A stretch of 64,000 bases of DNA from Mariniphaga sp041687255 (GTDB lineage Bacteria > Bacteroidota > Bacteroidia > Bacteroidales > Prolixibacteraceae): assembly GCA_041687255.1 (NCBI GenBank), contig JAWLCL010000019.1:1-64000 (forward strand), written 5' to 3'. The stretch's first letter is position 1. Each line of letters begins with the position of its first letter. The notes under the pieces are model-generated. The model saw only the letters and a list, made by a program, of their open reading frames with translations. It had not been told where the DNA came from and did not search any database. This document shows, in pieces, positions 44,793 to 53,961 of this stretch. The translations under genes were made by a program, and so were the position numbers.

Positions 44793-45902
44793 CTAATTGT
44801 TATTGCCGGCCTCATGGGCTTTTATGAGTTCGTACTCCTTCTGCATATAAGGGTAATCCCAACAACCCATCCTGTGAAACAGCCTTCCACCAAAACCTTT
44901 TTTATAAATATGAACCCCATATAGAGGGTGCCTCCGGTTTAAGTTGGGAGCAGAGCCAAACATATCGTATTCTGAGCAACCCCACTCTTTAGCTACCTTA
45001 ATTGCTTCCCATTGCAAAGCATAACTGGCCATAAGATGCTCCCCGTCGTTTGCCGATGCTCCGTATAAATAAGTACCCCGTTTATTTGACAATGCAAGGA
45101 ACATGGAGGCCAGAAACTTCCCTTCATAATCAGCCATCAACATTTTAATGCTGACACCTTTTTTGCTGTTATCCTGGTTTTGCAGAATGGTTGAGAAATA
45201 TTGCTCATCCTGGAGAGGCATATTATGACGCATGGCTGTTTCAAGGTATAATTTATACCAGTCACCAATATGCTCAATACTGTATTCTTTAATACGGATA
45301 CCTTTTTTGAAAGCACGCCTGACGTTGTAACGCGTATTGTACCTCATGTTATAAAGCAGTTCATCCTCTCTGCGGTTTAAGTCCAGGAAAAAGGTATTTT
45401 TTGGCAACACATCAACAGGACTTTTCCTCAGGTTCCAGTTAACGGTTTTATAATTAACCCTGAATTCCTGCACATTGCTTTCAGGAGGTCCTATCCAGTT
45501 CCCGGAACTGTCGAAATATTCGTTCTCCTGAGCCCACTGGTTTTGCCATTTCAGATCGTACCGGATAAAAACACAATTCTTTGGCAAATAGCCGCGAAGT
45601 GTTTCCGACAGCTCTTCTAAAAACACACCCTGATTCTCAAAATCAGGCTCCAGCTTCGGACCGTAAGGGACATATGCAAAACAATAGCTGTCGTTGATGT
45701 ATTTGATAAATACCAGTAAATCGTCGTTTATTTTAACCTGACCATCTTCTGAAGGACTAAGCAATTCTTTTGAAACAGTTAGTTCAAACCCGTTTGGCAA
45801 ATAACCCTGGGCATGCTTTATCCGCCCCCAGAATGGTGTCTGGGGTAAAATATTTGTTGGTTTTATTACTTCAATTTCCTTCTGCTTTAACTGACAAGAC
45901 AT
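44793..45902 (-). CDS. FemAB/FemX-like peptidoglycan bridge aminoacyltransferase
   Basis: This 369-residue protein resembles the FemABX family, which adds amino acids from aminoacyl-tRNA to lipid II or peptidoglycan. Two GNAT-like domains are expected; visible landmarks are TPFWGRIKHAQGYLPNGFE at the start, the helix-rich segment near NMRYNTRYNVRRAFKKGIRI, and the C-terminal YLYGASANDGEHLMASYALQ and YDMFGSAPNLNRRHPLYGVH. The amino acid donor is not predictable. Bacteroidota have no interpeptide bridge as such, so it may modify other cell-wall or membrane targets. The GyrI-like gene follows downstream. Confidence 0.8.
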   Translation of the reverse strand: MSCQLKQKEIEVIKPTNILPQTPFWGRIKHAQGYLPNGFELTVSKELLSPSEDGQVKINDDLLVFIKYINDSYCFAYVPYGPKLEPDFENQGVFLEELSETLRGYLPKNCVFIRYDLKWQNQWAQENEYFDSSGNWIGPPESNVQEFRVNYKTVNWNLRKSPVDVLPKNTFFLDLNRREDELLYNMRYNTRYNVRRAFKKGIRIKEYSIEHIGDWYKLYLETAMRHNMPLQDEQYFSTILQNQDNSKKGVSIKMLMADYEGKFLASMFLALSNKRGTYLYGASANDGEHLMASYALQWEAIKVAKEWGCSEYDMFGSAPNLNRRHPLYGVHIYKKGFGGRLFHRMGCWDYPYMQKEYELIKAHEAGNNN

Positions 45903-46098
45903 TCTGTTTTTTCTGCAAAATTACAAAAAGATTACCGGCTGCTAAATTTTTTTCCTCACCCTGTTGCAGTAAAAGACACTGAAAGCCTGATGAATACATT
46001 CAACCAGGCTGAAATAAACATTTATTTAACATACGTGACAAAAAGGTTTCAAAAAACCACTTTCACCCGATCTCCTGTTATTATAATCGGGCATTATC

Positions 46099-46812
46099 CT
46101 ATTCGGGAAACTCATGTATCCTTACGAATTCCCGGCTAATGACGCTGTCGTTGTTTAACAAATTAAGCTTAATAGTGTCATCAATGTATTCGATTTTCCA
46201 AAAGTTCCGGTTCAGCTCTTTTCCATAAGGAATTAATTCCAGCTCCGGCCGGTGCCCGTTTACATTATAAACTCCGTTAAAATTGCCCTTTTCAGAGCCA
46301 ATGACAAATTGTTTGTCCCATCGAAAAAAAATAAAGCTGTTGCTTTCATCATTTGTGTCAGATGTCCCGGAATTGGGACCGGCTCCGGAAGCATGTTTCA
46401 GCCTCCACAAGCCCAGCAATTTATCGCCATACGTTGCCGGCAGACTGTCGGCCCGCTCAAGCAGAATTTCCACCTGCTGACCTTCTTCATTGCGGGTCCA
46501 GCTCATGGTATCCGATTTAACCGATATTTTAAAAGGTCCGTAGGGATCGTTTAATCCGTTGGTATTCCTGACAAACAATTCACCGGTTTCCTCATTTAAA
46601 CTCCATGTTCCGTATGAATGCTGCAGCCATCCGTTGCCCGACTGCTGCGTTGAATCGGCGTTGAACCTCATCCACCTTGCATTGGGTGTCATTTCCTGAT
46701 CACCCACACTGACACTGCCTACCACCAAAAGCCCTTCCATTGCAGTGTGATCATTACACCCTGCCACTAAAAGAATAACCAGCAAAACCGTAATGATTTT
46801 TTTTCTTTCCAT
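46099..46812 (-). CDS. Lipoprotein of unknown function
   Basis: This protein of about 237 residues has a lipobox (ITVLLVILLVAGCNDH). The mature part is beta-rich, reminiscent of lipocalin-like/META domains (YGTWSLNEETGELFVRNTNG; GDKLLGLWRLKHASGAG), and may be a small beta-barrel or sandwich domain. The ATG at 46812 is preferred over an upstream ATG at 46821. It stands alone, divergent from the FG-GAP protein. No function can be assigned. Confidence 0.75.
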   Translation of the reverse strand: MERKKIITVLLVILLVAGCNDHTAMEGLLVVGSVSVGDQEMTPNARWMRFNADSTQQSGNGWLQHSYGTWSLNEETGELFVRNTNGLNDPYGPFKISVKSDTMSWTRNEEGQQVEILLERADSLPATYGDKLLGLWRLKHASGAGPNSGTSDTNDESNSFIFFRWDKQFVIGSEKGNFNGVYNVNGHRPELELIPYGKELNRNFWKIEYIDDTIKLNLLNNDSVISREFVRIHEFPE

Positions 46813-46859
46813 GATATACATAACTTAAACAAATCATCCAACCGCATTAAAGGTTGACA

Positions 46860-47194
46860 GAAAATCTGACACCCGGTAAAACCAATAGAAAATCTTTAAA
46901 CACATTGATATTATTCCATTCTTACGGAACTTTGGAACATAGGGGTTGATTTTAATTCTATCCATATCAAGTTCCTATCGGAACTGTCTCATTAGGGACA
47001 AAATTTTTATAAAAAGTTAATTAGTATATTACCCCAGAGTCCCATAGGGATGAAATTTTCTTTACCGGGACAACTATAACTTCAAAAATTTAGTTTTCCG
47101 GGCAGAAAATATTTATTTTACAAGTTACTATTCAGGCATGGAAACCAATAAAAGATTTGTAATTTACTGAATAAATGATAAAAATTTCAAACCA
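46860..47194. repeat. Gap with degenerate GGGAC-type hairpins
   Basis: This ~370-base gap (46822-47194) before the FG-GAP gene has no supportable gene. At 46979-46999, GGAACTGTCTCATTAGGGAC followed by AAAAT resembles the hairpin core of the 66-bp array at the left edge, with partly decayed arms. A second, weaker relative (AGTCCCATAGGGATGAAATT) lies near 47040. They look like dispersed relics of the same family. The remainder is AT-rich leader of the FG-GAP gene. Confidence 0.6.
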
Positions 47195-48325
47195 ATGAAA
47201 GCAATAGCTATAGCATCGTTTCTTATAATTTCCGCTTTTATTTCTTCAGGACAACCTTTCAAATTTGAAATTCATGAAATCGGTAAATACGGCAACAACT
47301 TTGGCGCTACTTCACTGGTTGACGTAAACAAGGACGGGTTTCTTGATTTTGTTTACGGACGGCGCGGCACCATGTACTGGATGGAATACATCTTCCCTTC
47401 CGAATGGAAGCTGCACGACATAGGCACAGGGGCAAGCACAGATGTGGGAGGTGTTGCCCATGATGTTAACCGCGATGGATGGATTGATTTTGTGGTGGGT
47501 GACTCCTGGTTTGAAAATACAGGAAAGCCTGAAGAGGAACAATTTATCCTTCACAAAAAAAACATGATAGCATCGCATGACAATATAACAGCAGATATTG
47601 ACGGCGATGGAATCGAAGATATTGTATCGGTATCGAACAGCACCGATCATAACGTTACCGCGTGGTACAGAATTACGGAAGACCATACGGAAAACTGGAA
47701 CTATACTAAAATCGGCAGGGGTATACACGGAGGAATCGGACCTGAAGGAGCAGCCGATTTAAACAACGACGGCAGTATTGATGTTGTCCGCGGCGACGTA
47801 TGGTTTGAAAATGTTGACGGAAAAGGTAAGTCGTGGAAGGAACACCCGCTTGTTCCTCCCGGCGGCAGCCGTGCCGACAGGTTTGGACTGGCTTTAAAAA
47901 CCTGGATCATCGATTTAAATAACGACGGCATGCCCGATATTGTGCAGGCAGAGGCCGACACGCCCAATGGCAGAGTTTTTTGGTGGGAGAATGAAAATTA
48001 CGGTGAGAATTTTGTTTTTCACCCCATATCCGCCGATTCCACCGGCCAGGATTTCCATTCGCTTGCAGTTGCCGATTTTAACGGCGACGGCTTTGTGGAT
48101 GTTGCCTCGGGCGGGGGACCATTAACCCCGGGCACACACAAGATGTTCATCTGGGAAAATACCGCTGGTAACGGCTCACAGTGGAAGGAGCATCTAATAC
48201 TGGAAGGAACCGAAGTACACGAGCTGGTTGCTGCCGATGTTGATGGCGACGGCGATTTCGATATCTTTTCAAAACCCTGGAGACCTGGTGTGCATGTTTA
48301 TTTTGAAAATAAGCAGGCAGATTAA
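47195..48325 (+). CDS. Exported FG-GAP/VCBS repeat protein
   Basis: This 376-residue exported protein has a signal sequence (MKAIAIASFLIISAFISSGQ) and seven FG-GAP/VCBS-like blades, each with a calcium-loop motif: DVNKDGFLDFVYG, DVNRDGWIDFVVG, DIDGDGIEDIVSV, DLNNDGSIDVVRG, DLNNDGMPDIVQA, DFNGDGFVDVASG and DVDGDGDFDIFSK. The repeats probably form a seven-bladed beta-propeller that binds Ca2+. No T9SS tail is seen, so it may be periplasmic or secreted. It is followed by the 11-bp inverted array. Confidence 0.88.
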   Translation: MKAIAIASFLIISAFISSGQPFKFEIHEIGKYGNNFGATSLVDVNKDGFLDFVYGRRGTMYWMEYIFPSEWKLHDIGTGASTDVGGVAHDVNRDGWIDFVVGDSWFENTGKPEEEQFILHKKNMIASHDNITADIDGDGIEDIVSVSNSTDHNVTAWYRITEDHTENWNYTKIGRGIHGGIGPEGAADLNNDGSIDVVRGDVWFENVDGKGKSWKEHPLVPPGGSRADRFGLALKTWIIDLNNDGMPDIVQAEADTPNGRVFWWENENYGENFVFHPISADSTGQDFHSLAVADFNGDGFVDVASGGGPLTPGTHKMFIWENTAGNGSQWKEHLILEGTEVHELVAADVDGDGDFDIFSKPWRPGVHVYFENKQAD

Positions 48326-48840
48326 AGAAACCCGCATATCACCCGGGTTATAGCTTTATTCAGCTGCACCCGTTATAAACAAAGGCATCATCTACCTTCC
48401 AAAACTTACAGCATCACTTTTATGTTGTCACCCGAAAGAACAATGCCCAGGTAAAATCATCTGCCGGCAGAGAAGTATCCCCTGCAGGTATTTTCATCAT
48501 ACCATCGCCTGAGTAAACTCAATGTAAACTCAATACAAATTCAATATTAATTCAATGTAAATTCAATTATAATTGAATTTACATTGAGTTTAGAATGAAT
48601 TTAAATTGAATTAAAAATGAATTTACACCGGAGAAGATTACCTGAAGGCCAGGTTGGAGGGAATACCAAAACCTGGTCAGGGTACCGAATACCATTCTTT
48701 TGCCTGCTCCCGCCACTTAAGCAAGGTGCAGTTCCTCCGGGAACAACAAAACTCAGTCTGCATCCCTCAGTGCTCAAGGAAAGACAGATTGAGTTTTTCA
48801 ATAATTTTATACGTCTTTTAGAATTTGGAAGTATCGCCAA
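48326..48840. other. Gap with a short hairpin and the 11-bp inverted array
   Basis: This ~515-base gap between the FG-GAP gene and the convergent M28 peptidase gene holds no recognised protein. A hairpin AACCCG/CGGGTT (48329-48349) follows the FG-GAP stop and may act as a weak terminator. The inverted 11-bp-period array lies at 48516-48623. A 91-residue frame at 48617-48892 has no known features and runs into the peptidase gene. Confidence 0.65.
48516..48623. repeat. Inverted array of an 11-bp unit (long hairpin)
   Basis: On the left, aytcaa begins at 48517, 48528, 48539, 48550 and 48561, exactly 11 bases apart. On the right, mirrored units ending gartt finish at 48579, 48590, 48601, 48612 and 48623, also 11 apart. 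The whole is symmetric about 48569.5, and the central 36 bases (48552-48587) are a perfect palindrome. The right half shares a 23-base exact match with 33663-33685. This AT-rich structure could form a long hairpin or present binding sites on one face of the helix. Confidence 0.9.
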
Positions 48841-50451
48841 CTACTCCTTAATCAGGTCCGGGTTGTTGGCAAACTCCCACATATCAAGATAAGCAAGTTT
48901 GATGATATCTTCCAGTTTTTGCCAATTAATCAGCTCCACATGATCCGAGGCCTGGTGATAATCCGTATGTCCTCCGGTGTGGAACCAGAAAATTGGAATA
49001 CCTCTCCTGGCAAACCCACTGTTATCGCTACCTCCAACAGGCTTTCCTACAGCGCTAAAATTGACATCTAGATTTAGTCCGAAGTTTTCAATGTGTTCTT
49101 TTGATGTGTCCCTTAAACCCGAAGCCGCTTCTGTATAAATCATCGCAACTTTATTTCCCGGAGCATCGGGAGAGCTATTCCTGCCGATCATATCGAAATT
49201 GAGGTAAAGCATCACCTTATCCATTTCGTCAAAAGCTTCAATAAAATGGCGCGATCCGAGCAAGCCACGTTCTTCGCCGTCCCACAATGCAAATATTATG
49301 GTGCAATCAGGTTTGACTCCTGATTCAATAAAAGCTTTGGCAATAGTGGTTACCGCAACAACACCTGAACCATTATCGTCGGCACCATTCCAAACCTGAC
49401 CATTGTATTTTCCCAGGTGGTCGTAGTGTGCTCCCACAATCACAATCCTGTTGGGATCTTTCCCCTCGATACGAGCTAAAACATTGCGAAGTCCCAAAAC
49501 CCTGGTTTGCGCATTTAAATCGATTTCTAATTCTCCAGCTAATGGTTGTGAGTTTGATTTGAGCCTGGCTGCCTTTGCAACAGTCTCTTCCAGGGTCGGG
49601 CCTTTCTCTCCCACAATTTCTTCCAACATTTGCCTGGAGATAGAAATTACCGGCAAAGTATGTTTATCAGCAGGAAGCCTCAATTTTTTGTCGTAAAAAC
49701 TCTCCGGCTTCGTATCGCTTTCCAGCATAGCTTCATTATAACGAAAGGCCGGATTAATTTTCCAATCGCGCTGCTCATCTCTCTGCGGGTCGTATTCCAA
49801 TACAGCTACAGCACCTTTTTCAAATGCTGTTGCATTTTTTTCATTAGTACTTATTTTCAAATCTTTGCCGGCAATAAAGTCAGGAACTCCATCGCCGGGA
49901 AGTCCTGCAAAACGAACCACAATTTTACCCTTCACGTCAACACCGCTAAAGTCATTCCATCCCAATTCTTTATTATCAATGCCGTAACCCACAAAAACAA
50001 GCGATGCTTTTATAGTTCGACTCTGACTTACATAGGAAACATTAAAATCGGTTTTGTATTGGAAGCCTATTTTTTCATTTTCCCGCACAAGATTTACGGC
50101 CTGCACTTCAGAAGGCTGAACTTCAATCGCAGAAAACTCCTGAAAATAAGAAGTTGATTTTTCATCTTGCAGCCCAAGTAACTTTTGGTAGCGATTGGGA
50201 TTAAATGTTTGCTCATCTCCATTGGGCTTTAATGAATAGAGCTTAAATAAGCTCGCCAGATAATCACCAGCCAAATAATTACCGGCTGTTCCTGCTTCGC
50301 GCCCTTCCATCCAGTCGGATGCTAAAAATTCAAGTTGTGCTTGAATGACATCACGATTTATGGTCTCCAACCCTTTCTCTTTACCCTCTTCTTTCGCTGA
50401 CAATGACAAATAGAAAGTTGATGCTAAAATTACAGTCCATACATATTTCAT
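48841..50451 (-). CDS. Exported M28 family metallopeptidase
   Basis: This 536-residue exported aminopeptidase-like zinc enzyme has a signal peptide (MKYVWTVILASTFYLSLSA). The N-terminal half includes a PA-type insertion (about 100-260). Zinc ligands and catalytic residues of M28 are visible: HYDHLGK (His, Asp), DDNGSGVVAV (Asp), DGEERGLLGS (Glu, Glu), NFDMIGRN (Asp) and HTGGHTDYHQASD (His). Substrates are likely peptides in the periplasm or outside. It is convergent with the FG-GAP gene across the repeat-bearing gap. Confidence 0.93.
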   Translation of the reverse strand: MKYVWTVILASTFYLSLSAKEEGKEKGLETINRDVIQAQLEFLASDWMEGREAGTAGNYLAGDYLASLFKLYSLKPNGDEQTFNPNRYQKLLGLQDEKSTSYFQEFSAIEVQPSEVQAVNLVRENEKIGFQYKTDFNVSYVSQSRTIKASLVFVGYGIDNKELGWNDFSGVDVKGKIVVRFAGLPGDGVPDFIAGKDLKISTNEKNATAFEKGAVAVLEYDPQRDEQRDWKINPAFRYNEAMLESDTKPESFYDKKLRLPADKHTLPVISISRQMLEEIVGEKGPTLEETVAKAARLKSNSQPLAGELEIDLNAQTRVLGLRNVLARIEGKDPNRIVIVGAHYDHLGKYNGQVWNGADDNGSGVVAVTTIAKAFIESGVKPDCTIIFALWDGEERGLLGSRHFIEAFDEMDKVMLYLNFDMIGRNSSPDAPGNKVAMIYTEAASGLRDTSKEHIENFGLNLDVNFSAVGKPVGGSDNSGFARRGIPIFWFHTGGHTDYHQASDHVELINWQKLEDIIKLAYLDMWEFANNPDLIKE

Positions 50452-50771
50452 AGTTCCCCGCTCACTGAAGTATTAGAAAAATTTTCACATCTATTGAATA
50501 GATGCGCAAGATAATTAAAAATTATACTTTCATCAGTTTGACAAGAAAGTCTGCTTTTTTACATCATCCGATTTAGCGTACAGTAAACATTTTTGATTCC
50601 GGGTAAATCCATCAGACACAGAATTTGGAATTTATAATAACCTTCAGTATTGCCTCCGCCGGTAATTGCGAGCCCGGCTATTCTTAATAGAAATAAATTC
50701 GCTTGACGAATTACGTATAATTACAGGAGTCTTTAAAATATATACATCCACGACCAGCAAGATGCCCCGAT
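50452..50771. other. Gap without a gene
   Basis: About 320 bases upstream of the M28 gene and downstream of the EamA transporter hold no supportable gene or terminator. The sequence is AT-rich with a short GC-rich patch near 50650-50680. Confidence 0.55.
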
Positions 50772-51683
50772 TCAAAGGAAGAACAGGGCCACACCAGCCA
50801 CTGTAACTATAGCTCCGACAATTTCCTTGGCATTCACCTTTTCATGAAACAGCAGTACAGAAGGCGCTATTATGAGTACCGGAACGATAGCCATCAAAGT
50901 TGCGGCGATGCCCGTTTCGGTATGCTGAACAGCCAGCAGCGAAAAGGAGACTCCCAAAAAAGGCCCAAAGAATGCCCCCAGAGTAATGCGTCTTAGTGCA
51001 GGAGGGTTTTTAAGAGCAGCCCATACCCGCGGCCACCTGTTCATAAAGATGAACAATATCGAGAAGCCGGCAATTCCGGTAAGCACCCGTATTTGCGCCG
51101 CAGAAAATGCATCGTAGCTGCCCATTCCTTTTTTGCTCAGCACCAATCCTGCAGCCTGCCCCAGGGCGCCACCCAGTGCCAGTAGAATGCCCGGAACAGA
51201 ATAGCTCGATTTCAGTTTCCGGACTATTGATCCGTTCAGCTCCGATTTTTCGCGCTTAAGTATTACAATGATTATACCTGTCATGGTAATTCCCATACCC
51301 AGCCAGTTCATGGGAGTGAGTGTTTCGCCCAGCATGAGCCACCCCACAAAAGCGGCAAACGGAGGAGCCAGCGACATCACCAGCATCGATATGCGGGCAC
51401 CGATAACTACAAAGGCCTGGAACAGCAGTAAATCGCCAATAACAAAACCTACCACCCCGGAAAGAGCCAGCCACTGCCACTGGAATGCCGTGGCATCGGT
51501 CGGAAAAAAGAACCCGCGGGCCAGCCAGCTGTATATGCCGATAAAAAAGAAGGCTATCACCAACCGGATGAGATTTACGGCCAGCGAACCCACTTTTTTA
51601 CCAGCCGACTCAAATGCCATGCTGGTTACCGTCCAGAAAACGGCAGTGAGCAATCCTGCTATTTCTCCAATGTAGTTTTGCAT
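50772..51683 (-). CDS. EamA/DMT superfamily transporter
   Basis: This 303-residue protein has about ten hydrophobic helices arranged as two EamA repeats, the pattern of drug/metabolite exporters. The first repeat starts at GEIAGLLTAVFWTVTSMAFE and the second at VPGILLALGGALGQAAGLVL. GVVGFVIGDLLLFQAFVVIG and GAFFGPFLGVSFSLLAVQHT are further conserved segments. The substrate is not predictable. It lies about 40 bases downstream of a terminator that ends the TlpA-like gene on the same strand, so it probably has its own promoter. Confidence 0.9.
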   Translation of the reverse strand: MQNYIGEIAGLLTAVFWTVTSMAFESAGKKVGSLAVNLIRLVIAFFFIGIYSWLARGFFFPTDATAFQWQWLALSGVVGFVIGDLLLFQAFVVIGARISMLVMSLAPPFAAFVGWLMLGETLTPMNWLGMGITMTGIIIVILKREKSELNGSIVRKLKSSYSVPGILLALGGALGQAAGLVLSKKGMGSYDAFSAAQIRVLTGIAGFSILFIFMNRWPRVWAALKNPPALRRITLGAFFGPFLGVSFSLLAVQHTETGIAATLMAIVPVLIIAPSVLLFHEKVNAKEIVGAIVTVAGVALFFL

Positions 51684-51712
51684 TTTTTAGGGCGCAAATG
51701 TAGCAATTCCCT

Positions 51713-51745
51713 GAAATAAAAAAGCCCCTCCGAACGGAGAGGCAA
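51713..51745 (-). terminator. Intrinsic terminator after the TlpA-like gene
   Basis: On the minus strand, GCCTCTCCG and CGGAGGGGC form a stem with one G-U pair and a 2-base loop, followed by TTTTTTATTT. It lies 40 bases after the TlpA-like stop. Confidence 0.9.
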
Positions 51746-51783
51746 TATTATTTCAATGAAATAATGTTCTGTATTCAACATTT

Positions 51784-52878
51784 TTAATTTAGCAGTTCTT
51801 CCACTGTTTCCCTTAACTCCTGGTCGCGTTTGTTTTTGGCAACAATGACACCGTTGCGATCAACAATCACGCTTGAAGGAATGGAATTAACGACATACAT
51901 TTTAGCTGCGGCATTGTTCCAGTACGAGAGGTCGGAGACGTGAGTCCAGGTAAGACGATCGTCTTCAATGGCATTCAGCCAGGCCTCACGGTCGCGATCG
52001 AGCGATACACCAAATACGCCGAATCCTTCATCCTTATAATCGTTGTAAACATCAACGATATTTGGGTTTTCGGCCCGGCAGGGGCCACACCATGCCGCCC
52101 AGAAATCGAGTAGGGTGTATTCATTTTGGGCATATACATCGGAAAACCTTATGGGATTGCCACCCGGGTCATTCATAACAAAATCGGGTGCAGTTTGCCC
52201 TACGGCCACTGTTTTCAATTTCTCAACGCGGTCTTTCAACGCTACAACGGCAGGTATTGAATCAAGTTCCGGGTTTAACGATGAAAGCAGCTCATCGAGC
52301 GTTTCTGTTTCCATACCGTGCTGGATGCGTGAAAGAAAATACGGTGCAACATACGAACCGGGATTTTCACGCACGAACTCCTGCTGAATGGTGTTTGTGC
52401 TGTTGTACATTTCCTCCACCTGTTCCATCAGCTGCTGTGCTTTGGCTGTGTCGCCGGCTGAAGCCGCCTGACGAGCCTGCTGGTAGAGCTCCATATACTC
52501 CTCTCCTATCTGCTGTATCCGGTTGTTGACACTTGTGTATTCATCATGTGTTTCAGAACCCGTCACCGTCACGTTTTCGAGCGAATCGGCTTTCCCTTCA
52601 ACTTCCATTTCTGCGTTTTCAACAAAAATTATAGTCTTTGGCCGCTGACCTACTACCGACAGATAGAATTCTTCAGGGTAACTAACTTCTCCTTCAAAAA
52701 CAGCTGTGCCATCAGTAATTTCAGCTGTATCAACAGGAATCCAACCCGTTTCTCCACGTTGCTCAAGCAAAAGGCTTCCCTCGGCTCCATCAAGATTTAC
52801 TTTTATTTCATATCCCTCCTGCTTGCGACTGCAGGCAAAAACAGCTACCAGAGCTGCAAGAATTACCAGTTTTCTCAT
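51784..52878 (-). CDS. TlpA-like thioredoxin lipoprotein with DUF4369 domain
   Basis: This 364-residue lipoprotein (lipobox LAALVAVFACSRK, Cys 16) has a beta-rich DUF4369 N-terminal domain (about 20-120), a helical linker (about 120-215) and a C-terminal TlpA-type thioredoxin domain with W-C264-G-P-C267. It is probably a periplasmic or outer-membrane-attached thiol:disulfide reductase. It resembles the CxxC-less protein near the left edge in architecture, but keeps the active cysteines. A terminator follows, and it is divergent from the HEPN gene. Confidence 0.92.
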   Translation of the reverse strand: MRKLVILAALVAVFACSRKQEGYEIKVNLDGAEGSLLLEQRGETGWIPVDTAEITDGTAVFEGEVSYPEEFYLSVVGQRPKTIIFVENAEMEVEGKADSLENVTVTGSETHDEYTSVNNRIQQIGEEYMELYQQARQAASAGDTAKAQQLMEQVEEMYNSTNTIQQEFVRENPGSYVAPYFLSRIQHGMETETLDELLSSLNPELDSIPAVVALKDRVEKLKTVAVGQTAPDFVMNDPGGNPIRFSDVYAQNEYTLLDFWAAWCGPCRAENPNIVDVYNDYKDEGFGVFGVSLDRDREAWLNAIEDDRLTWTHVSDLSYWNNAAAKMYVVNSIPSSVIVDRNGVIVAKNKRDQELRETVEELLN

Positions 52879-53155
52879 TTTTATTAAATTATTTTTATCT
52901 GTTCAAGGTAATGTATTATACTGTACAGCACAATGCAATTTCGGCCGAAAGATAGGAAATCATTTAAAAACCAAAAAAAATGTTTGCGCTGATTTTCAGG
53001 AGCTGTTCAGGATAGTCAAAATTTCATGCCACATGCTTTTTAATCCAGAAAAATTAACTAAAACATATGCATTTAAAATAATACCTTCACCAGGATTACT
53101 TTTTAGATTTATACTTTATCAGAAATTTATTAATTACTTTTAATTTAAAAAAAGT

Positions 53156-53575
53156 ATGACTGAAGAAGATATCAGATGGCAACAAAGGTTTTCAAACTAT
53201 AAAAAGGCATTAAACCAGTTAATAAAAGCCGTGGAAATTCAAGATGCAAGGGATCTTTCTGAGTTGGAAAAACAAGGTCTTATACAAGCCTTTGAATTTA
53301 CACATGAGCTTGCATGGAATGTCATGAAGGATTTTTTTGTTTACCAGGGCAACTCATTCATCTCCGGTTCCAGGGATGCTTCAAGGGAAGCATATAAAAA
53401 TGGTATTATTAAGGATGGTGAAACCTGGCTGGATATGATAAAAAGCCGTAACAAGTCTTCTCATACTTATAATGAAGAAATAGCGGAAGAAATCGTGGAA
53501 CTAATTTCAAAAGACTACTTACCTTTGTTTTTAAAGTTTAAGGAAGAGATGGAGAGAAGGTTGATTTACAAATAA
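53156..53575 (+). CDS. HEPN toxin-like protein (nucleotidyltransferase substrate-binding family)
   Basis: This 139-residue all-helical protein fits the HI0074/HEPN family, the partner of MNT nucleotidyltransferases. The HEPN RNase motif R-x4-H is present at R98-N-K-S-S-H103, followed by TYNEEIAEEIVELI. In HEPN-MNT systems the HEPN protein is an RNase toxin that the MNT antitoxin modifies (AMPylates) at a nearby Tyr; a Tyr lies 2 residues after H103 (TY). The MNT gene starts 77 bases downstream. The pair lies in an AT-rich stretch between the TlpA-like gene and asnB. Confidence 0.88.
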   Translation: MTEEDIRWQQRFSNYKKALNQLIKAVEIQDARDLSELEKQGLIQAFEFTHELAWNVMKDFFVYQGNSFISGSRDASREAYKNGIIKDGETWLDMIKSRNKSSHTYNEEIAEEIVELISKDYLPLFLKFKEEMERRLIYK

Positions 53576-53652
53576 ATGCTCCTGGCACGATGCCTGTAAA
53601 ACAAACAGTCAAGCAGGCAAAATTAAAGCCTCTCAGTAAAATAAATTAAAAA

Positions 53653-53961
53653 ATGCAGGTTGGTCTGAAAGAACAAATACTAAAAAAGATAAACGAGTCA
53701 TTTTCGTTATGGCCTGAAATTGAAAGAGTATATCTGTATGGATCCAGGGCGAAAGGAGATTTTCGACCCGGCTCAGATATTGATTTGGCGGTTGTTGCTC
53801 CCGGGCTTTCATTACCTGGACTGCTCCGGATTGAAAATCAGCTGGACGATCTCCTTTTACCGTGGAATATAGATATAGTTCTGTTTCATCAGATTTCCAA
53901 CCCCGAACTGATAAATCATATCAGGAGGGTTGGAATTATTGTATACAAAAAAGGGGATTAA
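53653..53961 (+). CDS. MNT nucleotidyltransferase (antitoxin-like)
   Basis: This 102-residue minimal nucleotidyltransferase (HI0073/MNT family) has the motif G30-S31-R-A-K-G-D-F-R-P-G-S-D42-I-D44, which binds nucleotide and metal. A third acidic residue is expected in the following strand (NIDIVLF). Its presumed role is to transfer AMP to the HEPN toxin. It follows the HEPN gene after 77 bases rather than overlapping it. Its stop overlaps the asnB stop by 4 bases (53958-53961, convergent). Confidence 0.9.
   Translation: MQVGLKEQILKKINESFSLWPEIERVYLYGSRAKGDFRPGSDIDLAVVAPGLSLPGLLRIENQLDDLLLPWNIDIVLFHQISNPELINHIRRVGIIVYKKGD

Noticed and set aside
48516..48623. CRISPR array
   Set aside because: The 11-bp units have no spacers and are arranged as an inverted, not direct, array.
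48617..48892. A 91-residue plus-strand frame downstream of the inverted array
   Set aside because: It runs into the opposite-strand M28 peptidase gene, has no known motif, and its start lies in the array arm.
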